A stretch of DNA of 64,000 bases from Caribbeanibacter sp964518305 (lineage in GTDB: Bacteria; Gemmatimonadota; Gemmatimonadetes; Palauibacterales; Palauibacteraceae): contig CAZFDK010000008.1 in assembly GCA_964518305.1 (NCBI GenBank), forward strand, positions 24,240 through 88,239. The letters are read 5' to 3'. The notes beneath the pieces were generated by a model that had not been told where the DNA came from, did not search any database, and worked only from the letters and a program-made list of their open reading frames with translations. A program made the translations under genes and the position numbers. Of the stretch, positions 8,227 through 16,305 are shown piece by piece; the first letter of the stretch is position 1; every line of letters begins with the position of its first letter.

Positions 8227-8964
8227 GTGACGGACGTCCGACCTCCACATCTGACGGCCAGCCTCCTGGTCGCGGCGCTCCTCCTCGCCCCGGCCCGACC
8301 GTTCCCCGGCCCGCGGCTCTCCCCTTCGGCGGCGTCCCTCCGGCCGTCCACCCCGACGGACACCATCGTCGAGAGCTTCCACGGTTACGAGTTCGGCACG
8401 CCGGCGGACCATATCGGGGAGATCGACATCTCCCGACCCCCCGACGCGCGGATGGACGGCCTCGAGGTCTACGCGCGCTCGCTCCGCTTCATCGGGACGC
8501 CGACCCGGGCCTACTTCTACCTCGACTCGGCCGATTATCGCCTCCGCCGCGGGAAGCACCTCATCGAGCCCGACGCGTCGTCCTGCGTACGTCAGCTGAC
8601 GACGCTCCGCCTCATGGTGGCCGGCACCAACCCGGATCTCAGCGTTCACGTGATCCGCGGCTCCGGTGCGGAACGGAACGAGGTGGGGACAGAGCCCGGC
8701 GCCCCGCCGGTCCAGTGTCCCGGCTTCATGGAGGCGGATGAGGCCCGGGAGTGGTCGGTGCTGTTCCGGAATCCCGACACGGGCGCCGTGGAGGTCCGGA
8801 TGGAGCTGTTTCGCCGCGAGGGACAGCCCCGCATTCTCGCCTGCTACCTGAACAGAGACGATTGCGACTGGCCCGATTCCGTGGCTGTCGAGCCGGGGCC
8901 GAAGCTGCTGGCTCCCGGCCGGGGACCGGACACCACGGATGCACGTCGAGAGGAACGAGGATGA
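8227..8964 (+). CDS. Secreted protein of unknown function
   Basis: A 245-residue protein with an N-terminal export signal (LTASLLVAALLLAPARPF). The mature part is beta-rich with four Cys residues that could form two disulfides (SSCVRQL, VQCPGF, LACYLNRDDCDW). I do not recognise the family. It starts at GTG one base after the upstream stop, and its TGA overlaps the ATG of the amidohydrolase gene, so the three genes probably form one operon. Confidence 0.65.
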   Translation: MTDVRPPHLTASLLVAALLLAPARPFPGPRLSPSAASLRPSTPTDTIVESFHGYEFGTPADHIGEIDISRPPDARMDGLEVYARSLRFIGTPTRAYFYLDSADYRLRRGKHLIEPDASSCVRQLTTLRLMVAGTNPDLSVHVIRGSGAERNEVGTEPGAPPVQCPGFMEADEAREWSVLFRNPDTGAVEVRMELFRREGQPRILACYLNRDDCDWPDSVAVEPGPKLLAPGRGPDTTDARREERG

Positions 8965-10580
8965 TGGAGACGCAGGAAATGACCACGGACGACAGCGAGG
9001 TCCTGGTGGTGGCGGACCGGGTTCACACGCTCCGACCGGGCGGCCCCGGTACGACGCGCCCTCTGCCCGACGCGGTGCTCGTCCGCTCCGGCGACGTGAC
9101 CGCCGTGGGACCGGCCGAGGACCTCAGGGAGGCCGTCCCCGGGATTTCGATCCTGGACCTGCGGGGGAGCGTGATCACGCCCGGCCTGACCGACTCCCAC
9201 CTCCATCTGCTCGAGTGGGCACGGGCCCGACGCGAGGTCGACCTCAGCCGCGCCTCCACGCCGGAGGGCGCAGCCGAGGCTGTCGCTCGCGAGGCGCGCG
9301 AGGAGAGCGCGGGATGGATCCGGGGGCACGGCTGGAGCCGCCACCGGTTGAATGGATTCCCGCACCGGAGCGACCTCGACGCACACCTGCCGGAGCGACC
9401 GGTCGCGCTCCAGAGCCACGACATGCACGCCCTGTGGCTCAACAGCGAGGCCCTTCGCCGCCTCGGCCTCGACGAGGAAACGCCCGATCCCGCCGACGGC
9501 CGCCTGGTCCGTGATGACGAGGGCCGGATCACCGGCGTGCTGCTGGAGAAGGCCGTGGAGATCGCCATCGAGGGCATCCCGGAGCCCGGGGACGCGGAGC
9601 TCCTCGGGCACATTCGCGAGGCCCAGTCGGCCCTGCACCGGATGGGCTTCACGGGCGTCCACTCCATCGAGATGCACGGATCCAGGTTCCGCTCGCTGCG
9701 CCTCCTCCGCAGGCTCCGGGAGCGCGACGAGCTGCGGCTGCGGGTTCTCCAGCATCTGCCCCATGGTCTCCTGGAGGCGGCCGTCGGGCTCGGGCTACGG
9801 AGCGGCTACGGGGACGAGTTCCTGCGGGTGGGGGCGATGAAGTTCTTCCTGGACGGGACGCTCGGCTCCGGAACGGCCTGGCTCGCCGAGCCCGGGACTC
9901 GGGCCGGTGCCGGCGAACCGCTCATGTCCACCTCGGAGTTCCGGGCCCGTGTCGAGTCCGCGGCCGCCGCCGGCCTGTCCAGCGCCGTGCACGCCATCGG
10001 CGACGAGGCCGTCCAGGTGGCGGCGGAATGCCTGAGCGGGGCGGCCACCGGCGACCTGCCGATGCCCCCGCGCGTGGAGCATGCGCAGCTGATCGATCCG
10101 GATCGGCTCTCGCGGGACCTGGCCACCGGTCTCGTCTTCTCCGTGCAACCGTCGCACTTCTTCTCGGACTGGCGCGACGCAGAAGAGCAGTGGGGGGCGG
10201 AGCGCTGCCGCGGGGCTTTCGCCTTCCAGACCCTGCTGGACCGGGACGGAACCCTGGCCTTCGGCTCGGATGCCCCCGTGGAGCCGCCCGACCCCGGGCG
10301 AGCGCTCTTCGCCGCCACCTCCCGCCGGGGGCTCGACGGGGAACCCTCCGGCGGCTGGCACCCGGAGCAGAGGATCTCCGTCCGCGAGGCCTTCAGCGCC
10401 CACACGACGGGACCGTCGGCGGCAGCCGGCGAGGAAAACCGGACCGGACGCCTGCTTCCCGGATTCCGGGCCGACCTCGTGGCCTGGGACCGCGACCCGC
10501 TCTCGGCCGTGGGGCGGGGACTGCTGGAGATGGAGCCGGTGGCCACAATGGTGGGCGGCGAGGTGGTCTGGCGCAGCTGA
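8961..10580 (+). CDS. YtcJ-like amidohydrolase
   Basis: A 539-residue amidohydrolase-superfamily enzyme of the YtcJ/AepA group. Visible are the metal-binding HLH of GLTDSHLHLLEWA, HGWSRHRLNGFPHRSDLD, HAIGDEAV, VEHAQLI and the late Asp in FGSDAPVEPPDP, followed by the C-terminal strand region GFRADLVAWDRDPL. ATG 8961 has GAGAGG seven bases upstream; the open frame that runs further 5' is the shadow of the preceding gene. No signal peptide is seen. Members hydrolyse C-N bonds in diverse substrates; which one is not shown here. Confidence 0.9.
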   Translation: MMETQEMTTDDSEVLVVADRVHTLRPGGPGTTRPLPDAVLVRSGDVTAVGPAEDLREAVPGISILDLRGSVITPGLTDSHLHLLEWARARREVDLSRASTPEGAAEAVAREAREESAGWIRGHGWSRHRLNGFPHRSDLDAHLPERPVALQSHDMHALWLNSEALRRLGLDEETPDPADGRLVRDDEGRITGVLLEKAVEIAIEGIPEPGDAELLGHIREAQSALHRMGFTGVHSIEMHGSRFRSLRLLRRLRERDELRLRVLQHLPHGLLEAAVGLGLRSGYGDEFLRVGAMKFFLDGTLGSGTAWLAEPGTRAGAGEPLMSTSEFRARVESAAAAGLSSAVHAIGDEAVQVAAECLSGAATGDLPMPPRVEHAQLIDPDRLSRDLATGLVFSVQPSHFFSDWRDAEEQWGAERCRGAFAFQTLLDRDGTLAFGSDAPVEPPDPGRALFAATSRRGLDGEPSGGWHPEQRISVREAFSAHTTGPSAAAGEENRTGRLLPGFRADLVAWDRDPLSAVGRGLLEMEPVATMVGGEVVWRS

Positions 10581-10638
10581 GCCCGCCCCTCCGGCAGCCG
10601 AGAACGGCCGGGCCGCCGGATCCCGGGGGGCGGGGGGC

Positions 10639-10665
10639 TTGCCGAACAAAAGCCGAAAGTATATT
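10639..10665 (+). promoter_or_regulatory. Candidate promoter of the intein-bearing radical SAM gene
   Basis: TTGCCG (10639-10644) and TATATT (10660-10665) are separated by 15 bp in an otherwise GC-rich stretch. The -10 box ends ten bases before the GTG start, so transcription could begin at or next to the start codon and give a leaderless mRNA; no Shine-Dalgarno is visible. Confidence 0.45.
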
Positions 10666-10675
10666 CTGCGACCCT

Positions 10676-12343
10676 GTGAGAAACCTGCCCATCCACGACC
10701 GCGGCGCCGCCGAGAACCCGCCGAACCGGTTCGAGCGCCTCTCCGTCTCCCGGGAGGCGTGGACCGGGGAGGAGGATCCGGACCCGGAGACGAAGCTCTA
10801 CCGGGACGACACCCGGTCCATCCTGTCCACCAACGACAGCCCCGACGTCCCCTTCGAGGTGAGCCTCAACCCGTACCGGGGATGCGAGCACGGGTGTGTC
10901 TACTGTCTCCGGGGTGACACCCCGGTGCTCATGGCCGACGGCGCCACGCGTCTCATCCGAGACATCAGGCCGGGCAACGAGATCTACGGTACGGAGAGGC
11001 GCGGCCCCTATCGGCAGTACGTCCGGACCCGGGTCCTGGACGCCTGGCGGACCCTCAGCCCGGCGGTGCGCCTCACCGTCGCCGACGGGACGACGCTGGT
11101 CGCCGGGGAGGACCACCGCCTCCTGACGCGACGTGGGTGGAAGTTCATGACAGACGCCGAGCAGGGAGCCGGCCGTCGCCCCCACCTCACCGTCAACGAC
11201 CAGCTGCTCGGCACCGGGGCGTTCGCGCCCTCCCCGGAACACACCGAGAGCTATTCACGGGGCTATCTCTCCGGCGTGATTCGTGGAGACGGACACCGGG
11301 CCAGCTACCAGTACGAGCGAGCGGGAAGGGCCCACGGGAACCAGCACCAGTTCCGCCTCGAGCGAGATCTTGCCGGCCAGGCGCTGAAGAGCAGCGCTGA
11401 CCTGAACGTCGAGTCCATCGAGGAGCTCGGTGTGGAGCTCCCCATGTACGACCTCACCACGGGCACGGGCGACTTCATCGCCGCCGGGATTGTGAGCCAC
11501 AACTGCTACGCCCGGCCCACCCACGAGTACCTGGGCCTGTCGGCGGGTCTCGACTTCGAGACCCGCATCTTCGTGAAGGAGGATGCCCCCGCCCTGCTCA
11601 GGGAGGAGCTGGAGGATCCCTCCTGGGAGCCGCGGCCCGTCGCCATGAGCGGCGTCACCGACCCGTACCAGCCCGCGGAGCGCAGGCTGGAGATCACCCG
11701 CGGTTGCCTGCAGGTGCTGGCGGAGTTCAGGAACCCCGTGGGCATCGTCACCAAGAACCGGCTCGTGACCCGGGACCGGGACCTGCTGGCCGAGCTGGCG
11801 GAGCACGACGCCGCCCGGGTCAGCGTGTCGGTCACCACCCTGGACGCGGACCTGAAGATGAAGATGGAGCCCCGGGCCCCGGCGCCGGGTCGGAGGCTGG
11901 ACGCCATCGAGCAGCTGGCCGAGGCTGGCGTCCCCGTGGACGCCCTGGTGGCCCCGGTGATCCCGGGCCTCACCGACCACGAGATCCCGGAGATCCTCGC
12001 CGCCGTGGCCGACGCCGGGGCCGGCCACGCCAGCTACGTCCTCCTGCGTCTTCCTCACGGCGTCTCCGACCTGTTCGAGAACTGGCTGGAGCACCACTTC
12101 CCGGACCGGAAGCAGAAGGTGCTGAATCGGATCCGGGACACGCGGGGAGGGCGGCTCAACGACCCGCAGTTCGGGAGCCGGATGAGCGGGGAGGGGCCGT
12201 TCGCCCGCCAGATCTCGGAGATGTTCGAGATCTCGGCCCGGCGCCACGGCCTGGACGGGAGCCCCGGCGGCCTGTCCACGGACGCCTTCCGCCGCCCCAC
12301 GACCGGCGGCGGTCAGGTGGAGATGTTCGCCGACCGCGCGTAG
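10676..12343 (+). CDS. PA0069/Rv2578c-type radical SAM protein interrupted by an intein
   Basis: The precursor is 555 residues; removing a 200-residue intein leaves a 355-residue radical SAM protein of normal family length. The cluster motif CX3CX2C is interrupted: CEHGCVY is followed by the intein and the third Cys is the first residue of the C-extein (CYARPTHEYLGL). Further family features are DFETRIFVKEDA, SGVTDPYQPAE and VTKNRLVTRD. The GTG start gives the family-like N terminus PIHDRGAAENPPNRFE; the frame is open upstream but overlaps the amidohydrolase. The [4Fe-4S]-binding motif is complete only after splicing. The reaction catalysed by this family is not established. Confidence 0.93.
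   Translation: MRNLPIHDRGAAENPPNRFERLSVSREAWTGEEDPDPETKLYRDDTRSILSTNDSPDVPFEVSLNPYRGCEHGCVYCLRGDTPVLMADGATRLIRDIRPGNEIYGTERRGPYRQYVRTRVLDAWRTLSPAVRLTVADGTTLVAGEDHRLLTRRGWKFMTDAEQGAGRRPHLTVNDQLLGTGAFAPSPEHTESYSRGYLSGVIRGDGHRASYQYERAGRAHGNQHQFRLERDLAGQALKSSADLNVESIEELGVELPMYDLTTGTGDFIAAGIVSHNCYARPTHEYLGLSAGLDFETRIFVKEDAPALLREELEDPSWEPRPVAMSGVTDPYQPAERRLEITRGCLQVLAEFRNPVGIVTKNRLVTRDRDLLAELAEHDAARVSVSVTTLDADLKMKMEPRAPAPGRRLDAIEQLAEAGVPVDALVAPVIPGLTDHEIPEILAAVADAGAGHASYVLLRLPHGVSDLFENWLEHHFPDRKQKVLNRIRDTRGGRLNDPQFGSRMSGEGPFARQISEMFEISARRHGLDGSPGGLSTDAFRRPTTGGGQVEMFADRA
10904..11503 (+). other. Mini-intein with remnant LAGLIDADG endonuclease
   Basis: The intein starts at Cys1 of CLRGDTPVLMADG (block A) and ends at the Asn of MYDLTTGTGDFIAAGIVSHN (blocks F and G), followed by Cys+1. 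Block B reads GTTLVAGEDHRLLT, with His present but Gly where Thr or Ser is usual. Only the first endonuclease motif, GYLSGVIRGDG (11261-11293), remains; the second LAGLIDADG helix and the DNA-binding part are missing, and the sequence jumps to GQALKSSADLNVESIEE at the start of the C-terminal splicing half. All splice-junction residues are intact, so protein splicing is likely and homing is not. Confidence 0.92.
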
Positions 12344-12412
12344 GCAGTCACGGCACGATTCGGCTCCGGGGCCCGGGCGGAGGCGGGCCGTCCGGTAAGC
12401 GTTCTGGCAGGT

Positions 12413-12814
12413 CTAGCAGGTAGAGTGGAAGAGCCCTCCCACGGGCTCGTCCTCGGCCAGGTCGTTGTAGAGCTCCACGGCCTCCTTCGTCGGGAGGACG
12501 TGGGCCGGGATGCCGCGGCGCTCCAGCATCTGGAGCGTCTCATCCTTCACTCGGAGCCGCTCGTTCATCCCCCGGCTCAGGACCACCTCCTCGGCGCCGT
12601 GCTCCAGCAGCTCCTCCACGTCCTCGGGCTGGATGCCCGGCGAGTGGGAGGTGCCGGTCTCGTTCCAGTCCCACCCGCGCGAGCCCCCGGGCCAGGTCTT
12701 GGCGTCCCTGTACGGTGTGTGCGCTCCCTCGACTCGGACCTCTCCCCAGGAGATCCCCTCGATACGGGGAGAGCGCGAATCTTCGGACCGGACGTCTGCA
12801 GACATCTCCGTCAC
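12413..12814 (-). CDS. Mth938-like domain protein
   Basis: A 133-residue protein with the Mth938/NDUFAF3 fold: IEGISWGEVRVEGAHTPYRDAK at the start, then SPGIQPEDVEELLEHG, EEVVLSRGMNERLRV and LPTKEAVELYNDLAE. Eukaryotic relatives assist respiratory complex I assembly; the bacterial role is unknown. GTG 12814 overlaps the TGA of the bacilliredoxin-like gene (GTGA), so the pair is probably co-translated. Confidence 0.88.
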   Translation of the reverse strand: MTEMSADVRSEDSRSPRIEGISWGEVRVEGAHTPYRDAKTWPGGSRGWDWNETGTSHSPGIQPEDVEELLEHGAEEVVLSRGMNERLRVKDETLQMLERRGIPAHVLPTKEAVELYNDLAEDEPVGGLFHSTC

Positions 12815-13188
12815 CTCCCGATGGCCTCGTTGAGAGCGTCCTCCGTCACCGCCCCGTGGGACGCCGACCAGGTCGGACGGCCGTCCCGGAGCACGATGAC
12901 CTGGGGCGATTCGTGCCGCACGTCGAACTCGCGGGCCACCCTGTCCGAGAGCTCCCGCTGCTCCGGGACGTCTATCCGATACACCGGCAGATCCGGCCGG
13001 GAGCGGGCGAACTCCTCGACTTCACCGATGGCCCGGCGGCAGACCATGCAGCGCGAGCTGTGCTTGTAGAGCACCGACGGCCCGTCTGCCGTCGTCCGGA
13101 GACGGTCCAGGCCGTCCGGGGTGAGCCGTGGGAGCTCGTCTCGAACGCCCATGCCGAAGAAGACGTAGGGTAGATCTCGAATCTTCAT
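12811..13188 (-). CDS. YtxJ-like bacilliredoxin (thioredoxin fold)
   Basis: A 125-residue thioredoxin-fold protein of the YtxJ family. The active-site region YKHSSRCMVCRRAIGEVEEF carries a CxxC where many YtxJ proteins have a single Cys, and the cis-Pro loop reads ESPQVIVLRDG. Family members reduce mixed disulfides with low-molecular-weight thiols such as bacillithiol. ATG 13188 has GGGAGGG upstream. It is followed by the Mth938-like gene with a 4-bp overlap. Confidence 0.85.
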   Translation of the reverse strand: MKIRDLPYVFFGMGVRDELPRLTPDGLDRLRTTADGPSVLYKHSSRCMVCRRAIGEVEEFARSRPDLPVYRIDVPEQRELSDRVAREFDVRHESPQVIVLRDGRPTWSASHGAVTEDALNEAIGR

Positions 13189-13426
13189 TCCTCATCCCTC
13201 CCAAGTTGCCGCCGCCAGCGCCGGTCGGCCAGCACCACGGAGGTCCCGACCCGGCGCTCTGAGATGGACCGCCCCTCCAGGGGACTACGCCCTCACGCTT
13301 CCCCACGGCGGTGAGGACGAGTGGAAAGGCCAGGGCGTACACGAGACCGTCCTGCCACCAGCGTCGCTGCTTTCACCCACAGGGGCCGCTCGCGACCGTA
13401 GCGCACGGAGGAACGCGCTCTCCGGA

Positions 13427-13924
13427 TCACCCTGCGTGGCGACCGGGGCCGCAGGCGCGGCGAATCTCCGGCGGCTCGCCCCCGGCCTGTCGGGCCGCTG
13501 CCCGGCGAAAGCGCTCCAGCGGCGGGCGTCGGCCGAAGTGGATCAGGTGCGTGGGGCATGCGCAGTCCGACGATCCGAACCCGGGCAGGGGCACCTCAGC
13601 CTCCGGGAGGCCGGCGAGAGCCGCCGCCCACTCGTGCTCCCTCCGCTCCGGATCGCGGGTCACCCACGCCTCCTGGGGCTCCGATCGCTGCCGCAGATAG
13701 TCGACGTGCCAGTGGACGGCTCCTCCTCCCTCCAGGTGACGACGCAGCCTGGCCTCCACTCCGCCCGGGCCGAAGCCGCTCCCCACGTATGCATAGCAAC
13801 CCGGACGCAGCTCCAGCGTCCCCAGGCGCCCCACCCGGACCCGCCCCGACGAGCGTGGTCGGAGGAAGAGGACGTAGGTTCCTCCATCGTCGTCGGCCCC
13901 GTCACCTCGTTCCGCCTCCCCCAC
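13427..13924 (-). CDS. GIY-YIG nuclease family protein (DUF123)
   Basis: A 165-residue protein with DUF123 landmarks in order: GTYVLFLRP, GRLGTLELRPGCYAYVGSGFGPGGVEARL cut around YVGSGFGPGG, RRHLEGGGAVHWHVDYL, EHEWAAAL and FGSSDCACPTHLIHFG. The family is related to GIY-YIG endonucleases; in archaea it is sometimes fused to endonuclease III. I chose GTG 13924 because the longer frame overlaps the upstream membrane-protein gene. It follows that gene by 20 bp. Confidence 0.8.
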   Translation of the reverse strand: MGEAERGDGADDDGGTYVLFLRPRSSGRVRVGRLGTLELRPGCYAYVGSGFGPGGVEARLRRHLEGGGAVHWHVDYLRQRSEPQEAWVTRDPERREHEWAAALAGLPEAEVPLPGFGSSDCACPTHLIHFGRRPPLERFRRAAARQAGGEPPEIRRACGPGRHAG

Positions 13925-13944
13925 GGTGTCTGCGGCACCGCCTC

Positions 13945-14211
13945 TTACCGCAAGCGCCAGTACAGGAAGACGACCCCCAGGGCCGCCAGCGCCACCGCCT
14001 GGCCGGGATCCAGGTACCCCCGGAGGTAGCCGCCGATGGTCGCCGGGTGGTTCATCCCCCACCAGGCCGCGGCAGCTCCGATGCCCGCGGACATGATCCG
14101 CAGCAGGGACCGCGTCTCCCGGTCCTGGTCGATGCCGCTCAGCGCCAGGTAGACGGCGCCCCCCGCCACGACTCCGAGCACGAGCGCGTTGACAGCCGGG
14201 CTCGTGATCAT
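13945..14211 (-). CDS. Small membrane protein
   Basis: An 88-residue protein with three hydrophobic segments (VLGVVAGGAVYLALSG, MSAGIGAAAAWWGMNHPA and ALAALGVVFLYWRLR). Its ATG overlaps the TGA of the DUF4442 gene (ATGA). I do not recognise a family; the context gives no function beyond co-transcription with DUF4442 and DUF123 proteins. Confidence 0.65.
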   Translation of the reverse strand: MITSPAVNALVLGVVAGGAVYLALSGIDQDRETRSLLRIMSAGIGAAAAWWGMNHPATIGGYLRGYLDPGQAVALAALGVVFLYWRLR

Positions 14212-14672
14212 ACCGATTCCTCGCTCTTCCTCACGTGCACCACCTTCTCCACCGTGGCGTGCACCTCCCCCTCTTCGCCCACCAGGTCCACGGTGTACCG
14301 ACGGTCCGTGGTCGACTCTTCCTCCAGCGTCCTCCGAATGTCGACGATCTCCTCCTCCGGGAGCAGAAAACGGGCGCGCAGCGTTCCGCGCCCCGGTTTC
14401 CGGAAGCGGATCGACGCCGACCTGTCCCATACCTCGTAGTCGTCCCCCAGGTTCTGGATGAGCATCATCATGTACATCGGATCGACCGCGGCGTACATGC
14501 TCCCGCCGAAGATCGTGCCCACGTAGTTGCGGGTGCGCCATGTCAGGGGGAGCCGTATCCGGATCTCGCGGAAGTCGTCCGCCAGATAGCTGATCCGGGC
14601 TCCGGTGCACCAGTATGCCGGAAACAGGTTGAAGGCCCACCGCCTGAGACGGGAGCCCAGGGACTCGGACAT
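14208..14672 (-). CDS. DUF4442 hot-dog fold protein, putative thioesterase
   Basis: A 154-residue hot-dog protein. RIRLPLTWRTRNYVGTIFGG and SMYAAVDPMYMMMLIQNLG match the DUF4442 core, the group related to the C-terminal domain of YiiD and to acyl-CoA thioesterases. The start is ATG 14672 or GTG 14681 (three codons more); neither has an ideal Shine-Dalgarno. It heads a three-gene minus-strand run and is divergent from the APC permease gene. Confidence 0.85.
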   Translation of the reverse strand: MSESLGSRLRRWAFNLFPAYWCTGARISYLADDFREIRIRLPLTWRTRNYVGTIFGGSMYAAVDPMYMMMLIQNLGDDYEVWDRSASIRFRKPGRGTLRARFLLPEEEIVDIRRTLEEESTTDRRYTVDLVGEEGEVHATVEKVVHVRKSEESV

Positions 14673-14802
14673 GCCGTTCACCGCCTCAACGCTTCCGTCG
14701 GCACGGGTGTTGTTCGTACCTTGCTTCTCGCTGAACGTCGCATCCGGCCTCCGACGCGGCCCCCACCGTCACCACCTGCCCATTTCGCCCACCGAGGTAA
14801 GC

Positions 14803-16293
14803 GTGTCCGGCAACGATCCAGCCTCCAGCACCGCTTCCCCGGCCCAAGGCGACGACTCCGGCGCCGACGGCAGGCCGAGCCGCGGGAGCCTCTCGGCGCT
14901 CGACGGCGCCGTGCTGGTGGTCGGGGTGGTGCTCGGCGTCGGCATCTTCCGTTCTCCCTCGGTGGTGGCGCTGAACGCGGGAGGCGCCACGTTCTCCCTC
15001 GGCGCCGTGTCGCTGAGCCTGGGCGGCGGAGCCCTGTACCTCGGCCTGTGGCTCCTCGGCGGTCTGGTCATGCTCCTCGGCGCCCTGTGCTACGCGGAGC
15101 TCGCCACGGCATATCCGGACGCCGGCGGCGAGTACTATATCCTGTCGCGCGGCTGGGGTGCGCCTGCCGGCTTCCTGGTCGCCTGGTCGCGGATGACGGT
15201 CATCCAGACCGGCTCGCTGGCCATCCTGGCGTACGTGTTCGGCGACTACGTCTCCTCCATGCTGGCCCTCGGGCCGGCCGGCCCGCCGGCCCTGGCTGCC
15301 GGGGTCGTGGTGGCGCTCACCGCGGTTAACGTAACCGGACTCAAGCAGGGACGCTGGACACAGTATCTGCTCACCGGCGGAGCCGTGGCGGCCATGTCGG
15401 CGGTGATCGTGGCCGGCCTCCTCCTCGCCCCCGGCACGGGAGCGGCGGCCGCCGCGGCCCGGGGCGAGTCGCCCGAGCTCCAGACGCAGATCGGCCGGGG
15501 CATGATCTTCGTGCTCCTGGCCTACGGGGGATGGAGCGAAGGCGCGTACGTCTCCGCGGAGATCGAGGACCGGAGCCGCGGCATCGGCCGGGTGCTGCTG
15601 TGGGGCACCGGCGCCATCACCCTCCTGTATGTCCTGGTGAACGCCGCCTACCTGAACGGCCTCGGCCTCGAAGGGATCGCCGCCTCCGACGCCGTGGCCG
15701 CCGACCTCCTGGAGACCGTCGTCGGCCCGTGGGGCGCCCGGGTGGTCACGTCGGCCATCCTGCTCGCCGCCCTCTCCTCCGCCAACGCCACGGTGATCAC
15801 CGGCGCGCGGAGCAACTACGCCATGGGCCGGGACTGGTCGCTCTTCCGGGTGTTCGGACAGTGGAGCGACGACCGCGAGGCGCCGGTCAACGCGCTCCTG
15901 CTCCAGGGTGGGATCGCCCTCCTCCTGGTGGGTTTCGGCGCCGTGGAGCGGAGCGGCTTCCAGGCCATGGTCGACTACACCGCCCCCATCTTCTGGCTGG
16001 TCCTTCTCTTCACCGGACTCTCGGTGATCGTGCTCCGGCGACGGGAGCCGGAGGCCGATCGGCCGTACGAGGTGCCGCTGTACCCGGTCACGCCGATCCT
16101 CTTCGCCGGTGCCGCCACCTACATGCTCTACTCGAGTATCACGTATGCCGGCGACGGAGCGCTGCTCGGCGTGGCCGTGATGCTGGCGGGCGTTCCGTTC
16201 GTCTGGTTTTCGGACTTCGACACTCGAGGGGACGGTCCGTCCGACCGGAACGCGGCCGGTCCCGACCGGCCCGACTCCACCCGCTCGACCTGA
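14803..16293 (+). CDS. APC-family amino acid permease
   Basis: A 496-residue transporter with about 12 membrane helices. The N-terminal helix DGAVLVVGVVLGVGIFRSP contains the unwound GxG(I)F substrate-binding segment typical of APC/LAT-type permeases, followed by CYAELATAYPDAGGEYYIL. A hydrophilic 30-residue leader precedes helix 1. GTG 14803 is preceded by GAGG; the frame is open upstream but lacks family character. The substrate is not predictable. The methyltransferase gene follows after 12 bp. Confidence 0.88.
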   Translation: MSGNDPASSTASPAQGDDSGADGRPSRGSLSALDGAVLVVGVVLGVGIFRSPSVVALNAGGATFSLGAVSLSLGGGALYLGLWLLGGLVMLLGALCYAELATAYPDAGGEYYILSRGWGAPAGFLVAWSRMTVIQTGSLAILAYVFGDYVSSMLALGPAGPPALAAGVVVALTAVNVTGLKQGRWTQYLLTGGAVAAMSAVIVAGLLLAPGTGAAAAAARGESPELQTQIGRGMIFVLLAYGGWSEGAYVSAEIEDRSRGIGRVLLWGTGAITLLYVLVNAAYLNGLGLEGIAASDAVAADLLETVVGPWGARVVTSAILLAALSSANATVITGARSNYAMGRDWSLFRVFGQWSDDREAPVNALLLQGGIALLLVGFGAVERSGFQAMVDYTAPIFWLVLLFTGLSVIVLRRREPEADRPYEVPLYPVTPILFAGAATYMLYSSITYAGDGALLGVAVMLAGVPFVWFSDFDTRGDGPSDRNAAGPDRPDSTRST

Positions 16294-16305
16294 CAGGAGG
16301 ACGAG

